From Sipunculus nudus (lineage: Eukaryota; Annelida; Sipuncula; Golfingiida; Sipunculidae): 64,000 nt of DNA. The notes beneath the pieces are model-generated. The model was not told where the DNA came from, searched no databases, and was given only the letters and a program-made list of their open reading frames with translations. The DNA lies in NCBI GenBank assembly GCA_026874595.1, contig CM049316.1, forward strand, positions 19,799,839-19,863,838, read 5' to 3'. Made by a program: the position numbers and the translations under genes. Of this stretch, positions 11,319 to 22,318 are shown in pieces; positions within the stretch are counted from its first letter, which is position 1; the number at the start of each line of letters is the position of its first letter.

Positions 11319-12018
11319 AGGGATGTCAGGCACTGGGTACGTACAATTGTAAATCAGAAAAAGAGTATCTGGAGGAACTGGGAAAACTTTAAAATAATAT
11401 GGTAAGCGGCGTTTGTTGAATATTTCGAGAGGATATTCCAAAGTACTGTGGCAGGTGGGTTACAGAAAATACGGTATATTTTCTCCAATTAGTGGTTTTA
11501 CCAATAATTCAATAGAACATTTCAATGCTGTTTTGAAAAAAAAATTAGAAACAGGAAATTTTAAGAGAAAATTGCGGTGTAATTTTAAAATAAGTGAAGA
11601 ATATGTTAAGTTAAAATGATCGCAACAATACACATCATATTTGTTTAGCCTGACCCACATGAAATAATTAAAAGCACAGCAAAAGTAAACCATTCTGTTT
11701 TGCACGGTTAATAGCAATTAAAAATCATATGACGTGCTGTTAACTTCTAAAATATATATAATGCCCTAAGCACAAAATGGAAGACGCAGTATCAATCGAA
11801 AAAATATTTCAGTTCTATTAACTGCCGATATGGTATATAGTATGTATCTTTAGTCTTTTGGTAAGTTTGCTCTCACCTCAAAACTAAATACCTCACACGT
11901 TCACCAATTGTGACCTATTTGGACTCTCACAGACTACCTTATTATCCGTATAATTGTAAACATTCTTCAAACTAACGATTCACATCACAGTCTCTAGCTC
12001 GATATTAAACAGACTGTT

Positions 12019-12021
<3 letters not shown>

Positions 12022-12062
<41 letters not shown>
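12022..12062. repeat. (CT)n microsatellite
   Basis: About 20 perfect CT units. Confidence 0.95.
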
Positions 12063-12065
<3 letters not shown>

Positions 12066-12433
12066 AAAACTACACATGGAGGTGAATTGCCATATTAGGT
12101 TGTCACCTCCATCTTCATAACGCCACATATTCCATGTAAGAATTTACATTTAATATACCCAGGTTAATTTTTTTGCTTTGAACGTTAATCTACGTTAATG
12201 CAGATAGCTAATTTTGCAGCGAATAAATGATAGCACACGCTGCTAGCCGGGCACTGACAAGTTTTTCTTTGGGAAAAAGGGTGACTGCACATTTTTGTTC
12301 TTCACTTCCCTCTGTCTTGGAAGCCTGATTTTCAGGATCTGTTTAATTCTACCATCTTTAATTACATTTTGTGCTAAAGCTCGGTGTTCTGAAGGTATTC
12401 AGCTAGCTATGGATTTTCATTCTCTTTACCTTT

Positions 12434-12603
12434 TTAGTTTCCATTAGAAACGATGTCTGCTACCTGTTCTTGACTAACTGAATCAGAACTTTGTACCAGA
12501 TTAGAGTTTACATCGGATCTTATGAGATCGATGATTTGTTCTGCTGCACAAACGTTTTGTGGGAACATTACTGGTCCCAGATCTTGCCTGATCTTACCAT
12601 AAA
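12434..12603 (-). CDS. Small gene, terminal exon
   Basis: Two bases plus 56 codons including TAA, open throughout without an internal ATG start, so it is missed by ORF finders. An internal TATGGTAAG could act as a cryptic donor. Confidence 0.5.
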
Positions 12604-14021
12604 CTGTTGAAAATGATTGAAAATAACATTACACATAGCTGCAGAGCTGACGTAGTACTGTTATTAAATTGCAGTGCATTTTTGCAATATCATAAGCAAT
12701 ATTTTACAGTATTTTGTGTCATTCAACATATTCAGGGGGAGGGTCAATAAACGTTAATGTTAGGTTCACAATTTTCAGTTCGAAATTGTGTAATAATTTC
12801 ATGCTTGATGACTTTTTCAATGTCAACACTTTTATTTCAGGTCATATTTTTACTCTTTTGGAACTTGAATTAATCAACTGAGAAGGAAGCAATCAACTTT
12901 AGTAATAATACATTTATTTACATTCCTTAAAATATGTCTTATGCAACACATCATATTTAGTACATAATGTTTGCATCTCTACATTAAAAGTTATAGTGAC
13001 TGCAGATAAAAACCACATGGGTTTCTACAAGACTTAGGATACATGTAGGTGATTCGGGGGAAAATGTACCTGGCTTGATTTCTAATGTACAATTATTCTG
13101 TACGAAATAATCATTCAAAATACGGTTGCGCAAGGGACGTGAAGAGCAGGTAAAAAAGCCAGTTTTTTTAAACCTTTACAAACACATCATACAGAATGTT
13201 GAATCAAAATACAAAATTAATCTGCATATTGCTAAGCTAATTATTTAAATCTGCCTATCACTAAACTAAAATAAAACCTTGAAATTATATTTGGGCTGAA
13301 CATTTGTTAGTGTCATAACATTAAATAATAAATATAATACTACGAATCCATAATATTTTACTGGCAAGTTTATACTCAGCAGAATGCATCCAAATTATTC
13401 AAATATGGGCAAAGAAACAGGTACTCTTACTATTGAAAAGTTGAAATGTTTTTATAAATTAGTTCAACTTGATAACTTATTTTATCACCGAAATCACTGA
13501 TCAGTAAGTAGCAGTACTAATTCTTCTTTAGTACAATATATTTCGATGTGTATCGCTATTTTACAATAAGAAACTGAACTGTTGTGCTAAAACCGAAAAG
13601 GTGTTGCCGGGTGGATGGTAATTTAATCATACTGTTTACATTGATACAACATATTGTCTTCAGTTTAACATACCATTTTTATTCAGGCCGTTTACGGTTT
13701 TATGTTTGAAACACAGGTTTCACTTCACTGAAAATCACAACCTTTATAATACCAAATTATATCACCCTAGACGTTCATGAAACACATTTACTATTATATA
13801 TAAATAAATATTATGTGCGACACTGAGTGCATTCTACCATATGATATTTGCTCCCTATTGCAGAGAAGTTAACAGAAATTTTACACTCTAAATTTCATTC
13901 TTTTCCAAAATCTCTGCCTAAAAAAAAGAGGTTTTTACCTTTTGCACTGACAGCTGATGTGGTCTTTCCTTCAGGTGTCTTTACCTTTGACCATCTTGGT
14001 GGATTAATATCTGCCATCATT
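12434..14021 (-). CDS. Small two-exon protein gene, unrecognised
   Basis: Two minus-strand exons fit together. Exon A (14021-13939) begins after a strong acceptor (pyrimidines then TTTTGTAG), has ATGATG at 14020-14015, encodes MMADINPPRWSKVKTPEGKT and more, and ends phase 1 at a GTAAAA donor. Exon B (12603-12434) begins after TTTTCAACAG, enters in phase 1 and encodes VYGKIRQDLGPVMFPQNVC, then AAEQIIDLIRSDVNSN, stopping at TAA (12436-12434). The product is 83 residues, hydrophilic, with a probable amphipathic helix at AAEQIIDLI and an acidic, Ser/Gln-rich tail. An acceptor just before the ATG implies an upstream 5'UTR exon, not found. An ATTAAA-type signal (TTTAAT on plus at 12341) lies about 90 nt past the stop. 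I do not recognise the family. Support is internal: matching phases, good splice sites and protein-like composition. Confidence 0.5.
12604..13938. other. Intron of the small gene
   Basis: AT-rich, no coding exon or recognisable element seen. Confidence 0.4.
13939..14020 (-). CDS. Small gene, exon A with start codon
   Basis: 27 codons plus one base. Two adjacent ATGs; the second gives MADINPPRW. The shadow plus-strand ORF at 13848-14096 covers the same bases. Confidence 0.45.
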
Positions 14022-14639
14022 CTACAAAAGAAGTGTTATTCCTTATATAGAGTGAAGTTTGTAATATTTAAAATGTCAATGAATCTTAACCTATAAAGTT
14101 GAAAGCCTTATAGCCAAGAATATTTTGACTTCACTTATTAACAAATACTAGCAAAATTAATAAACAAACATCAGAAGTATAACTAAGCAGAAATACATTA
14201 ACATTAGGTCACATTTAATTTGATGGTCTATTTTTGATAATAACTTTTTATTTCAGCATTTAATCATTAGTTTGCCCAATGTTGCTTCATCTGGTATGCA
14301 AGACTAAATGAAATATTATCAAATGTTGTTAAAATATTGATGTTTAACCCTCCCCCCCCCGCTTCCATATATAGGTAAAAAATGTTTTGTAAGCAGTACC
14401 TTAAATCCTGACAGGTATATCCTGAAAGGCTGCTTAAATCTGGAAAGAGAGTGAACAATAAACAAGATAGGGCAATCCGCAAAATATGTGTGCAAGTCAA
14501 GGATATCACACAAATAGCATAATGCTACTTATCCCGAAAAAAAGGTTTCCTTAAACAGTACAAATTAAAATACATAGCTGTCTGATATGACTTAATCTAT
14601 GGAAACCAAAGCTGCAGAAACAGAGCAATGGCCATGTAG

Positions 14640-15170
14640 AGAAGTCAGTGACCCAGACCGAAGATGTTACAGCGAGCCGCCAGTTCATCAAGTCAAGGCC
14701 ACTAGACCCGATGAGATGAACCACTAAAACGTTTCAAAGAGGGATGCAACATTACGGTTGCAGCCTTCTATATAGGGACCTTAGAAAAAACTACTTCAGC
14801 GAGAGCTACTTTATGATCTGTGCGGGATATGTACCAGGGCGAGGTGGCGAGGTATGGAGAGTCAGCCACCAGGACCAGTTTACTGAGGGGCAGTTTTGAA
14901 ACAGCTTTAAGGACACTAGCCTCGTTGAGCGCCTTTGATGTGACACTGAAGAAGCAGTTCGGTAATTCCTACATCCAGCAGTTCCGATCCTCTTGGTAAT
15001 TTAAAATCAGTGGCGGTGGATCGGATTATCCGTAAGACGCAACACTTTCAGGACATCTCTGGCAGCAGCGCCACTGCCATTATCTCGGCAATGTAGAATG
15101 ATGGTTCCACTGTGGATCCTGGCCATCTGGAGGACTTAGCGTTGGAATTCCCGTTACGGCTGTGTGACCT
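14640..15170. other. GC-richer degenerate segment, possibly a broken coding relic
   Basis: Composition rises relative to flanks. Plus-strand frames give protein-like stretches (for example GEVARYGESATRTSLLRGSF near 14840-14900) broken by stops and frameshifts. No family recognised. It ends exactly where the 722-bp tandem duplication starts. Confidence 0.3.
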
Positions 15171-15892
15171 ACTAGATGTGTTCAGGTAGTCCAGGTATTA
15201 CACCCGGAGCGCAACAACGAGGCGACTGCAAGTGGGGATGAAGTTCTGACAAGCATGCTTCGTAGCATGCCAGCCTAACACAAACCGAGAGTGTATCAAA
15301 AAGCTTGACTTGACTCATCTGTCCCTACAAATGTCATGTTGACTGTGCCACCGACAGAGGTGGGTGGACGAATTTTGCGACAATTTCTTTGGTCTGGATG
15401 GAATGGGGAGTGAACTGTTCCTCGTACAGCTTGAGTGTTTGGCAATGGGTTAGAAACAGAAGATGGTCCATGTGTGTATGGGAGTCGATTATAAATCGGG
15501 TCCAGATTTGGAGTTATAGCATAAGCATATTGTGAGCATCCATGAATTTTAGTGTTGGTAGATCCACTCTACAGGGCGGGTCGGTTCGCGTCACAACCTT
15601 GCACATGGTGTATCAGTGAATAAGCCCGCTAACAGAGTTTAGCGGGTTCTTTGTTTCTGTACTTTGTTTATATGTTGGGTTACTGAAGTAATTAAAAAAT
15701 TTTAAGATCACTTTTTGAATGGATGCAGATCGAGTAATTACAGAAAAAAATACTTGACTGGCACTGTCCATTGACCTGCCATTATTTCAAACATCAACAA
15801 AAATAACTAATCCTCTTTAATGCCAACCAGACCTGGTCAAGTGATTGGCTGTTTTACCTCATCCCTGACCTTTCTAAGTAATACTAGATGTG
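15171..15892. repeat. Tandem duplication, unit 1 (722 bp)
   Basis: Begins ACTAGATGTGTTCAGGTAGT and ends CTTTCTAAGTAAT; unit 2 follows with no spacer. Differs from unit 2 by scattered substitutions and small indels. An AT-to-C type change plus two extra bases near 15523-15533 disrupt the minus-strand frame that is open in unit 2. Contains a hairpin at 15625-15646 (CCCGCTAA / TTAGCGGG). Confidence 0.85.
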
Positions 15893-16594
15893 TTCAGGTA
15901 GTCCAGTCAAATTACACCCGGAGCGCAACAATGAGGCGACTGCAAGTGGGGATGAAGTTCTGACAAGCATGCTTCGTAGCATGCCAGCCTGACACAAACC
16001 GAGAGTGTATCAAAAAGCTTGATTTGACTCATCTGTCCCTACAAATGTCATGTTGACTGTGCCACCGACAGAGGTGGGTGGACGAATTTTGCGACAATTT
16101 CTTTGGTCTGGCTGGAATGGGGAGTGAACTGTTCCTCGTACTGCTTGAGTGTTTGGCAATGGGTCAGAAACAGAAGATGGTCCATATGTGTATGGGAGTC
16201 GATTATAAATCGGGTCCGGATTTGGAGTTATAGCATAAGCATTCGGAGCATCCATGAATTTTAGTGTTGGTAGATCCACTCTACAGGGCGGGTCGGTTCG
16301 CGTCACAACCTTGCACATGGTATACCAGTGTATAAGCCCGCTAACAGAGTTTAGCGGGTTCTTTGTTTATGTACTTTGTTTATATGTTGGGTTACTGAAG
16401 TAATTAAAAAATTTTAAAATCACTTTTTGAATGGATGCAGGTCGAGTAATTACAGAAAAACATACTTGACTGGCACTGTCCATTGACCTGTCATTATTTC
16501 AAACATCAACAAAAATAACTTATCCTCTTTAATGCCAACCAGACCTGGTCCAGTGATTGGCTGTTTTACCTCATCCCTGACCTTTCCAAGTAAT
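15893..16594. repeat. Tandem duplication, unit 2 (about 702 bp)
   Basis: Second copy of 15171-15892. Carries the same CCCGCTAA / TTAGCGGG hairpin (16338-16359) and a minus-strand ORF at 16318-16010. It ends CTTTCCAAGTAAT and is then followed by unrelated sequence. Confidence 0.85.
16010..16318 (-). CDS. Unrecognised 102-codon ORF in unit 2
   Basis: Starts MCKVVTRTDPPCRVDLPTL and contains NAYAITPNPDPIYNRLPYTY and VGGTVNMTFVGTDES. It is rich in Pro, Thr and Asn, with no transmembrane segment or known motif. The frame is intact in this copy but shifted in the other copy. It could be an exon of an old transposable element or of a host gene duplicated in tandem. Confidence 0.25.
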   Translation of the reverse strand: MCKVVTRTDPPCRVDLPTLKFMDAPNAYAITPNPDPIYNRLPYTYGPSSVSDPLPNTQAVRGTVHSPFQPDQRNCRKIRPPTSVGGTVNMTFVGTDESNQAF

Positions 16595-18000
16595 ATTGTG
16601 GTCTTGTTGACCGAGCAACGTGGGGGCCAGTGTAAAAATCACAACTGATGACCAAAATAGTGTGACAACATTTTAATTCCGTAATCGTAAAATATCATAT
16701 AGTAGTGGATAGCGTCCAGTCCATAAAAGGGCTAAGTATACCTAACAGGCCCCTGTGGCTGGATGTATGGCTCGTACATGTAGTTCTAAGAGTTCAATGT
16801 AGTGTATACCTTGTCTGGGTAGGATGCTTCAGCATCACTTGTATCTTGACCCCCTGCCATGGAGGAATAAACATCTGCCATGATCCAACGGTTTGCCGGA
16901 ATGGAAAGGTAACCCTTTTAGAAGCACTTATCACAAAAGATAAACAAAATTACCGCTTAAAAAAACTATTCCATGTTGACCACCAATACGACTAATAATT
17001 TGTCAAATGTATTTCTAGTACGACCTTTACAATGAGATGTCAGCACTTTACAGTTCTAGAAAGGATCACCATTAAGTGATGTGAACAACACTAGATGTCA
17101 GCAGTCTGAATGTCATATTTATATGTTGCAACATCCAATACTGGCGTAAAGGCAACGGGGTGAGAGCGAGAGGGCTTTCTCGCGGATTTATAGACCCATT
17201 CCAGTGGCAGACTAAAATTTGTCCACCGATTCAGCAAAAACGGCTCTGTCCTCCAACTGGTGCCGATTTACTCTTAGAATTATTTAAGGTTCTGTGTTAC
17301 GAACCTTTTTTGCTTCACTGGCCGTTTTTGTTGGGGTAATAGATATGTTTTTTGGGAGGATAGCTTGTACCAGCCCTTCGACCACTTTATACATAAATAT
17401 CAGACGCAGATTGTTTTCTTCGAGTTTCCAATGTTTGGAGCTATAGTTTTTATAACATTTAAGTCACACATACCATTTCTTTAGATTTTAAATCACCAGT
17501 AATAAAACGGGCCGTAGTATGTTGTACCCTCTTAGTCTTGTATATATGAGACTGATGGTATGGATCTCATATAATAGACCAATATTTCGAGAAGATCTGA
17601 TGAGGGTAAGATAAGGATCCCTTTTGCATATTGTATATATTTCAAGCCTCGAAACCAAGTTATATTTCAGGCAGTAAACCAAGTTTGCTGTTTGCTTTTT
17701 TTAGTAATTTTGATATGAGTTTCCCCATTTTAAGTAATTGGATATATATCAATGCCTTTGTATGAATTATTCTAGACATAAGAATAGTATCATTCAAATT
17801 ATATGTTAAAGATTTTTTACTACTTATGACTTATATACTTCGAGATATGAATTAAAGCAGCCCCGATTCTCCAGCAAAGCCATCCAAGAAGAAGACAAAA
17901 AGAAAACATTCAGATCTTTTAGTGTTATAGCCTTAATCTAGGAGGCGTGCACTTAATAGTTAAACTAAATCCAAAAGGTAATCTTATAGATAAGCGGGAC
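16595..18000. other. Intergenic, nothing firmly recognised
   Basis: Contains a short perfect hairpin near 17288-17306 (GGTTC...GAACC) and AT-rich sequence. The ORFs at 16705-16995 and 17488-17682 show no recognisable product. Confidence 0.35.
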
Positions 18001-18534
18001 GCCGGGTCGTTCTTCCCCTGCGTGATAGAGTAGCCAGTCAATTCTTGTCTGCTGTGGGGATACTTTTTGTCTTCTCCTTAAGCTCTTGTGTCGAGTTGTA
18101 AATCATGGATATTCCCTCAGGTCTCGGCCCCGAACCTAGATCAAGAGGGTCCGTCCTAGTAGGACCGACTGAATGTTCCCCCAGATTCAGACTTACCATA
18201 GGTCGGCAGGTCGAAAAATATCCCACTCAAGTATAACCAAGTTAGCAGTTTAGCCAGTGGTACGGATTAAGACCTTTAGTTCCTTTTAGTTCACTGGCCT
18301 TGACCAATTGGTAATTTCGCATCTCTTTTCAGGAGTCATGGCCATTCCATAGCAACTAAATAGCCTTCCTAGGAATTCGACTTCCTTTTCAAAGAAAGAA
18401 CATTTTGAAGTTTCAATTTAAGGTTAAACCGCAGATACCTAGGGGCCTATCAATTTAAATGCCTCCCATATGTTTGACATATGGTTTTCAGAGGAGTCCC
18501 CTAGCACAATCATGTCATCCAGAAAGACTAGCAC

Positions 18535-18915
18535 TTACTCCAGGTAAGATCCCGCAAGACCATATTTACAGCGCTCATAAATATGGCGGGGCATTGCAGA
18601 GACCGAACCCCTTTCTAACATGTTCGAACAGTCCATAACGTTTAATGAAGGGAGATTTCTTATCGAATCCTCTACTAATCCGATTTGGTAATAGCCAGAA
18701 ACCAAATCTAAACAACTAAAACATTTAGTTCCTTTTAGCATACCTAAACAGTCCTCGATGAGAGGGAGGGGATATTGATCTATAACGGATTTTTCATTTT
18801 GCTGCCGATAATCTATGTACCATCTTGCATTCCCATCCGTTTTCCTTACCAAAACTGGAGCGGACGCCCATTCTGACTCTGAGGGTTGGATTACACCAGC
18901 CGCCAACACGTCCAA
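18535..18915 (-). pseudogene. Reverse transcriptase fragment (Ty3/Gypsy pol)
   Basis: The longest intact stretch of the fossil pol, 126 codons covering the fingers and first palm motifs of RT, including the LDLxSGYYQI motif that carries the first catalytic Asp. The frame is lost toward the x-x-D-D box. Retroelement relic, not a host gene. Confidence 0.8.
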
Positions 18916-19318
18916 ATGATCCCTTCCTAATCTTCAAAGCCGGAAGGGGTTCGATGGGCTCACATTTTAACGGGGAGGCCGATCCAGGGTCAATTTCACA
19001 CTGTATAAAAGCCTGAATCATGATTTGCAAAAATATCAACAAATTCCAAGAGTAGATGGCCTTAGAGTCTTTAGGCTGGGCCAATTCTAATACCTCGGCC
19101 ACGTGTATCGATGGTAGGCCTACCACTAACAATTGGCGAGTGGGTCTCCCCAGAGGTAAAAGAGTCTTGAATTGAATTTTATTTGCTTTTTTATATAATT
19201 TCATAGTAGTTTAGAGGCGGGGCTACTTAACTGCCAATCTGCTTGATTAGGCCCCTATAGGCCCTTTCTCGGTTAGCCAATTTAGTATTCCAGTTGGTCG
19301 AATAGCAGGGTCATGGCG

Positions 19319-19417
19319 TAGTCCATCTCTGGACCCTTGTGTCCTATGTTAGACCTGATGGACGGACACGTAGTCCATCAGGTCTAACATAGGACACAAG
19401 GGTCCAGAGATGGACTA
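19319..19417. repeat. Perfect 45-bp inverted repeat with 9-bp spacer
   Basis: The left arm, 19319-19363, is the exact reverse complement of the right arm, 19373-19417; the spacer is GGACACGTA. A 10-bp direct repeat, GGTCATGGCG, flanks both sides (19309-19318 and 19418-19427). The arms show no divergence, although they sit inside a decayed retroelement. Confidence 0.9.
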
Positions 19418-19859
19418 GGTCATGGCGCTGATACTCTGTGAACTAAGATCTTGGATAACATTCCACCCGGTTACCTGAATCGTGTAATCCCTTAACATGA
19501 GCTAAACTCATCCAGTACAAGGTCTGGAGTCAGTGTTGGAATCGGGGACATGTACACTACAGTTAACGCATGGAATGTGTTATCTGAAATAGGCCGACTT
19601 GGGTCACAATGGTTGCTCTCAGTCTCTAGGGTCCACTCTAGCTCGTTCTCCAGCTTCGCCGATTAAATGGTGAAATGGTTCTCAGGAACAGAGGGAGGCA
19701 CAGACGGATCAGAATCCGACTGTGTCAAGACCCCAAGTCAGTCCGACACACTCGGACACAATAGGGGCATCCCTTGTAGATTCCCCATCTGGGAGCTCTT
19801 CTTCAAGCTCATCTGACTGAGCAAGATAATACCAGGGTAATGGCGCAAAAATAACATTA

Positions 19860-22083
19860 TTTATACGGTCTCATTCAGCTCTTCTCAATTTTCGTTTTTG
19901 TATTTAAGATATGCTTCCCAATTTTGTGTCCGTGTAGCTTGGTTACACAGTCTGCGCTTTCGTTTGAATAATATCTTTAGAGTAGTATTAAGCCACGCTT
20001 AAGAATATCAGTGTTAACGCATCTTATATAAGGGACATGTTTGTTAAAAAGCACTGTTCAGTTCACAAAATATTATCTGCAAGGTGCACCTTTCGTGTCT
20101 GTCATATGATACGACCTAATAAACACGATCACAATATCCATGATTGCCTTCTAGATGGCGCCATCGTGCGGAGATTTGGGTGCAATAATTAGCGAACCAG
20201 GTGTGAGCATGCGCATCTTATGAGTGAGAGCGGTTTTTGTAATGAGAACAAACATCTCGATACACCGGTCATCACATGACATTTGTTGTCATGTGTGGAG
20301 TGGGATGAACCTGTTTGAGTGGCCGGGATGTACTTGTCAAATTAAAACACAATACTATATAAGTTGAGTTTAACACAAACTACCACTGGGAAGAAATGTC
20401 TATAATGCAGGCGAGTGGAAACCATGTAGAGGGTAAGTTGACAGAGGTGTTTTTAAAATATTCTGTGGGAGCTTGATATAACGTGTTGATTTTATGCCAA
20501 ATTATGGGGGCCCCCTCATTTAGACATTTAGTTTTACAATACAACCTACAAGTGATGTGACGTTTTGATGACTGCAGGCGATGGTTTTTACAAATCAGTT
20601 TATGTGGGCATATCATGACCAGGGCACATATGATGTGTTTTATATATATATATGATAAATTTATGATATTTTCAAAATATTGTTAATAGTTAAAAAGTAC
20701 AAGCAATAAAATTTCTGTTTTTAAATACATAGGCTTATATACAACTGTAGGGATTTTTTTTGTTCACTGGAACTTAAAGCTTGTGTTTTTTTTTTGGTAA
20801 CATATTAATTCACTTAGTGGTATAGCTTAAATAAAATCTTATCTATATTTCTATATATACACTATACAGCTAGATAAGATATCATCACATTATATTTTAA
20901 GGACGTCTGTGACAAAGTACTTCCTGCAGGCGACAGCAACTTCTGAATGTTGAAGCTTCCTCATTTTCTTTGTGCTATAGCTGGCTTTTAACCTTATGAG
21001 TGGAAATAAGGAAATATTAAAATTTATTGTAACTTGGGAGTATAGATCGGCTTTTCAGTCTAATATGAATCTTTGTCTAAATGACATATAATAAGTATCA
21101 TGGTACATATTTTCTAATCAGTATGACAGCATCTCTCATAATTCAGTCTGAACATTATAACTTATAATACATGTGCATACTCAGAAATCAGAAAAAAATT
21201 AAAAAAAACAATGTTTTCAATGGTTTATCCCAAGAAAAAAAATAGCTGTGTGAGAAAACATATTATGTCAAACAGTGCCAATTGATTCATTCATGATTCA
21301 GACAGTGGAAGTAGTCTGTATATAGTTGTTTAACTGACAAATTAACATAAATTACCATAACCTGATAATTGACCCCCATTATGTTCCCCACCATGCTGGC
21401 CATTAGCTACAGTGTGTAACGCTTGACCATGCTTAGCATGGACATTGCTACAGGGCACTTCACTGAGATTTTACCCTGTGGACTGTTGTTTTATTGTCAG
21501 ATCTGTCCACAGATTTTTAGGCACATATTCTATGTGTATAGCACGAAGAGACCAGATGAACCTAACATATCATTAATACAAATGTTAATTTAGACCCCAT
21601 TCACTGCCAGGGACTAATATTCCTGCTATATCACAGATCAGTATGTCTGAAAGTATTTGCACTTAATTACTGTAAAGAAAATGAGATTTAACGTCTTCTC
21701 TTCTGGGCTCTTTACCATTAACAACAAAAATTAACTCCTCGATCACAAAGGATGAAAACGCTTTTAAAGATGCACAATTCCATGATTTATTGCTGCAGCT
21801 TGATACAAAATAAGTTAATTTTCTATGTGCATTAATGGAATGAATTCCATTCCACAATAAGCGCTAGAATTACATGTCAGCTGTGCTCCATGCTGATCCG
21901 TAGGGTCAACTCTTGCTGAAGTACCCTGTAGAACTCTCCGTTACAACCACTATCAAAGGTACATTTTATACATGGATAGCTGGCCATGAGTATCAAGACT
22001 GGTTATGGATTCCCCTTCTTTTGCAATAACTGAACTTATCTATCAAATATATGATGTAAAAATTTAAATTAAAGAGTGATTCA
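19860..22083. other. Intergenic, nothing firmly recognised
   Basis: AT-rich. Contains an ATGGCGCCAT palindrome at 20155-20164, and short ORFs at 20380-20616 and 21663-21857 without coding character. Confidence 0.35.
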
Positions 22084-22318
22084 TAAACAGTGAAACTCCT
22101 CTGGGGCGGACAGTCATGGGACCAGACGAATTGTCCATTATAGCGGGGTGTCCGCCCCAGAGGGGGTCATGCCCTGGAGGTCTGGCTGGGGCCACATAAT
22201 GGAAACCAAAGTATGGGACAAAATCAACCATGAAACCCAGTATTTTTAATCTTATATTTGACCTAACATATATGTTACATGTGAATAAACTTAATTGCAA
22301 CTGGTGGTTGTTATATTT

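Larger units (their letters stand above)
18000..19860 (-). mobile_element. Decayed Ty3/Gypsy-type LTR retrotransposon pol fragment
   Basis: Minus-strand frames carry reverse transcriptase landmarks in the right order: upstream GVIQPSESEWASAPV, then YIDYRQ and DQYPLPLIED, then FSCLDLVSGYYQI, then FLDDMIVLG near 18520-18500 (the catalytic x-x-D-D box), then an EKEVEFLG-like stretch in another frame. The copy is broken by frameshifts and stops, and part of the palm between SGYYQI and FLDD is degraded. No LTRs were identified, and gag, integrase and protease are not convincingly present. It is an inactive fossil. Confidence 0.8.

Noticed and set aside
15171-16594. Pair of LTRs
   Set aside because: The two copies are directly adjacent with no internal region, no TG...CA ends and no primer-binding site. 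A tandem duplication fits better.
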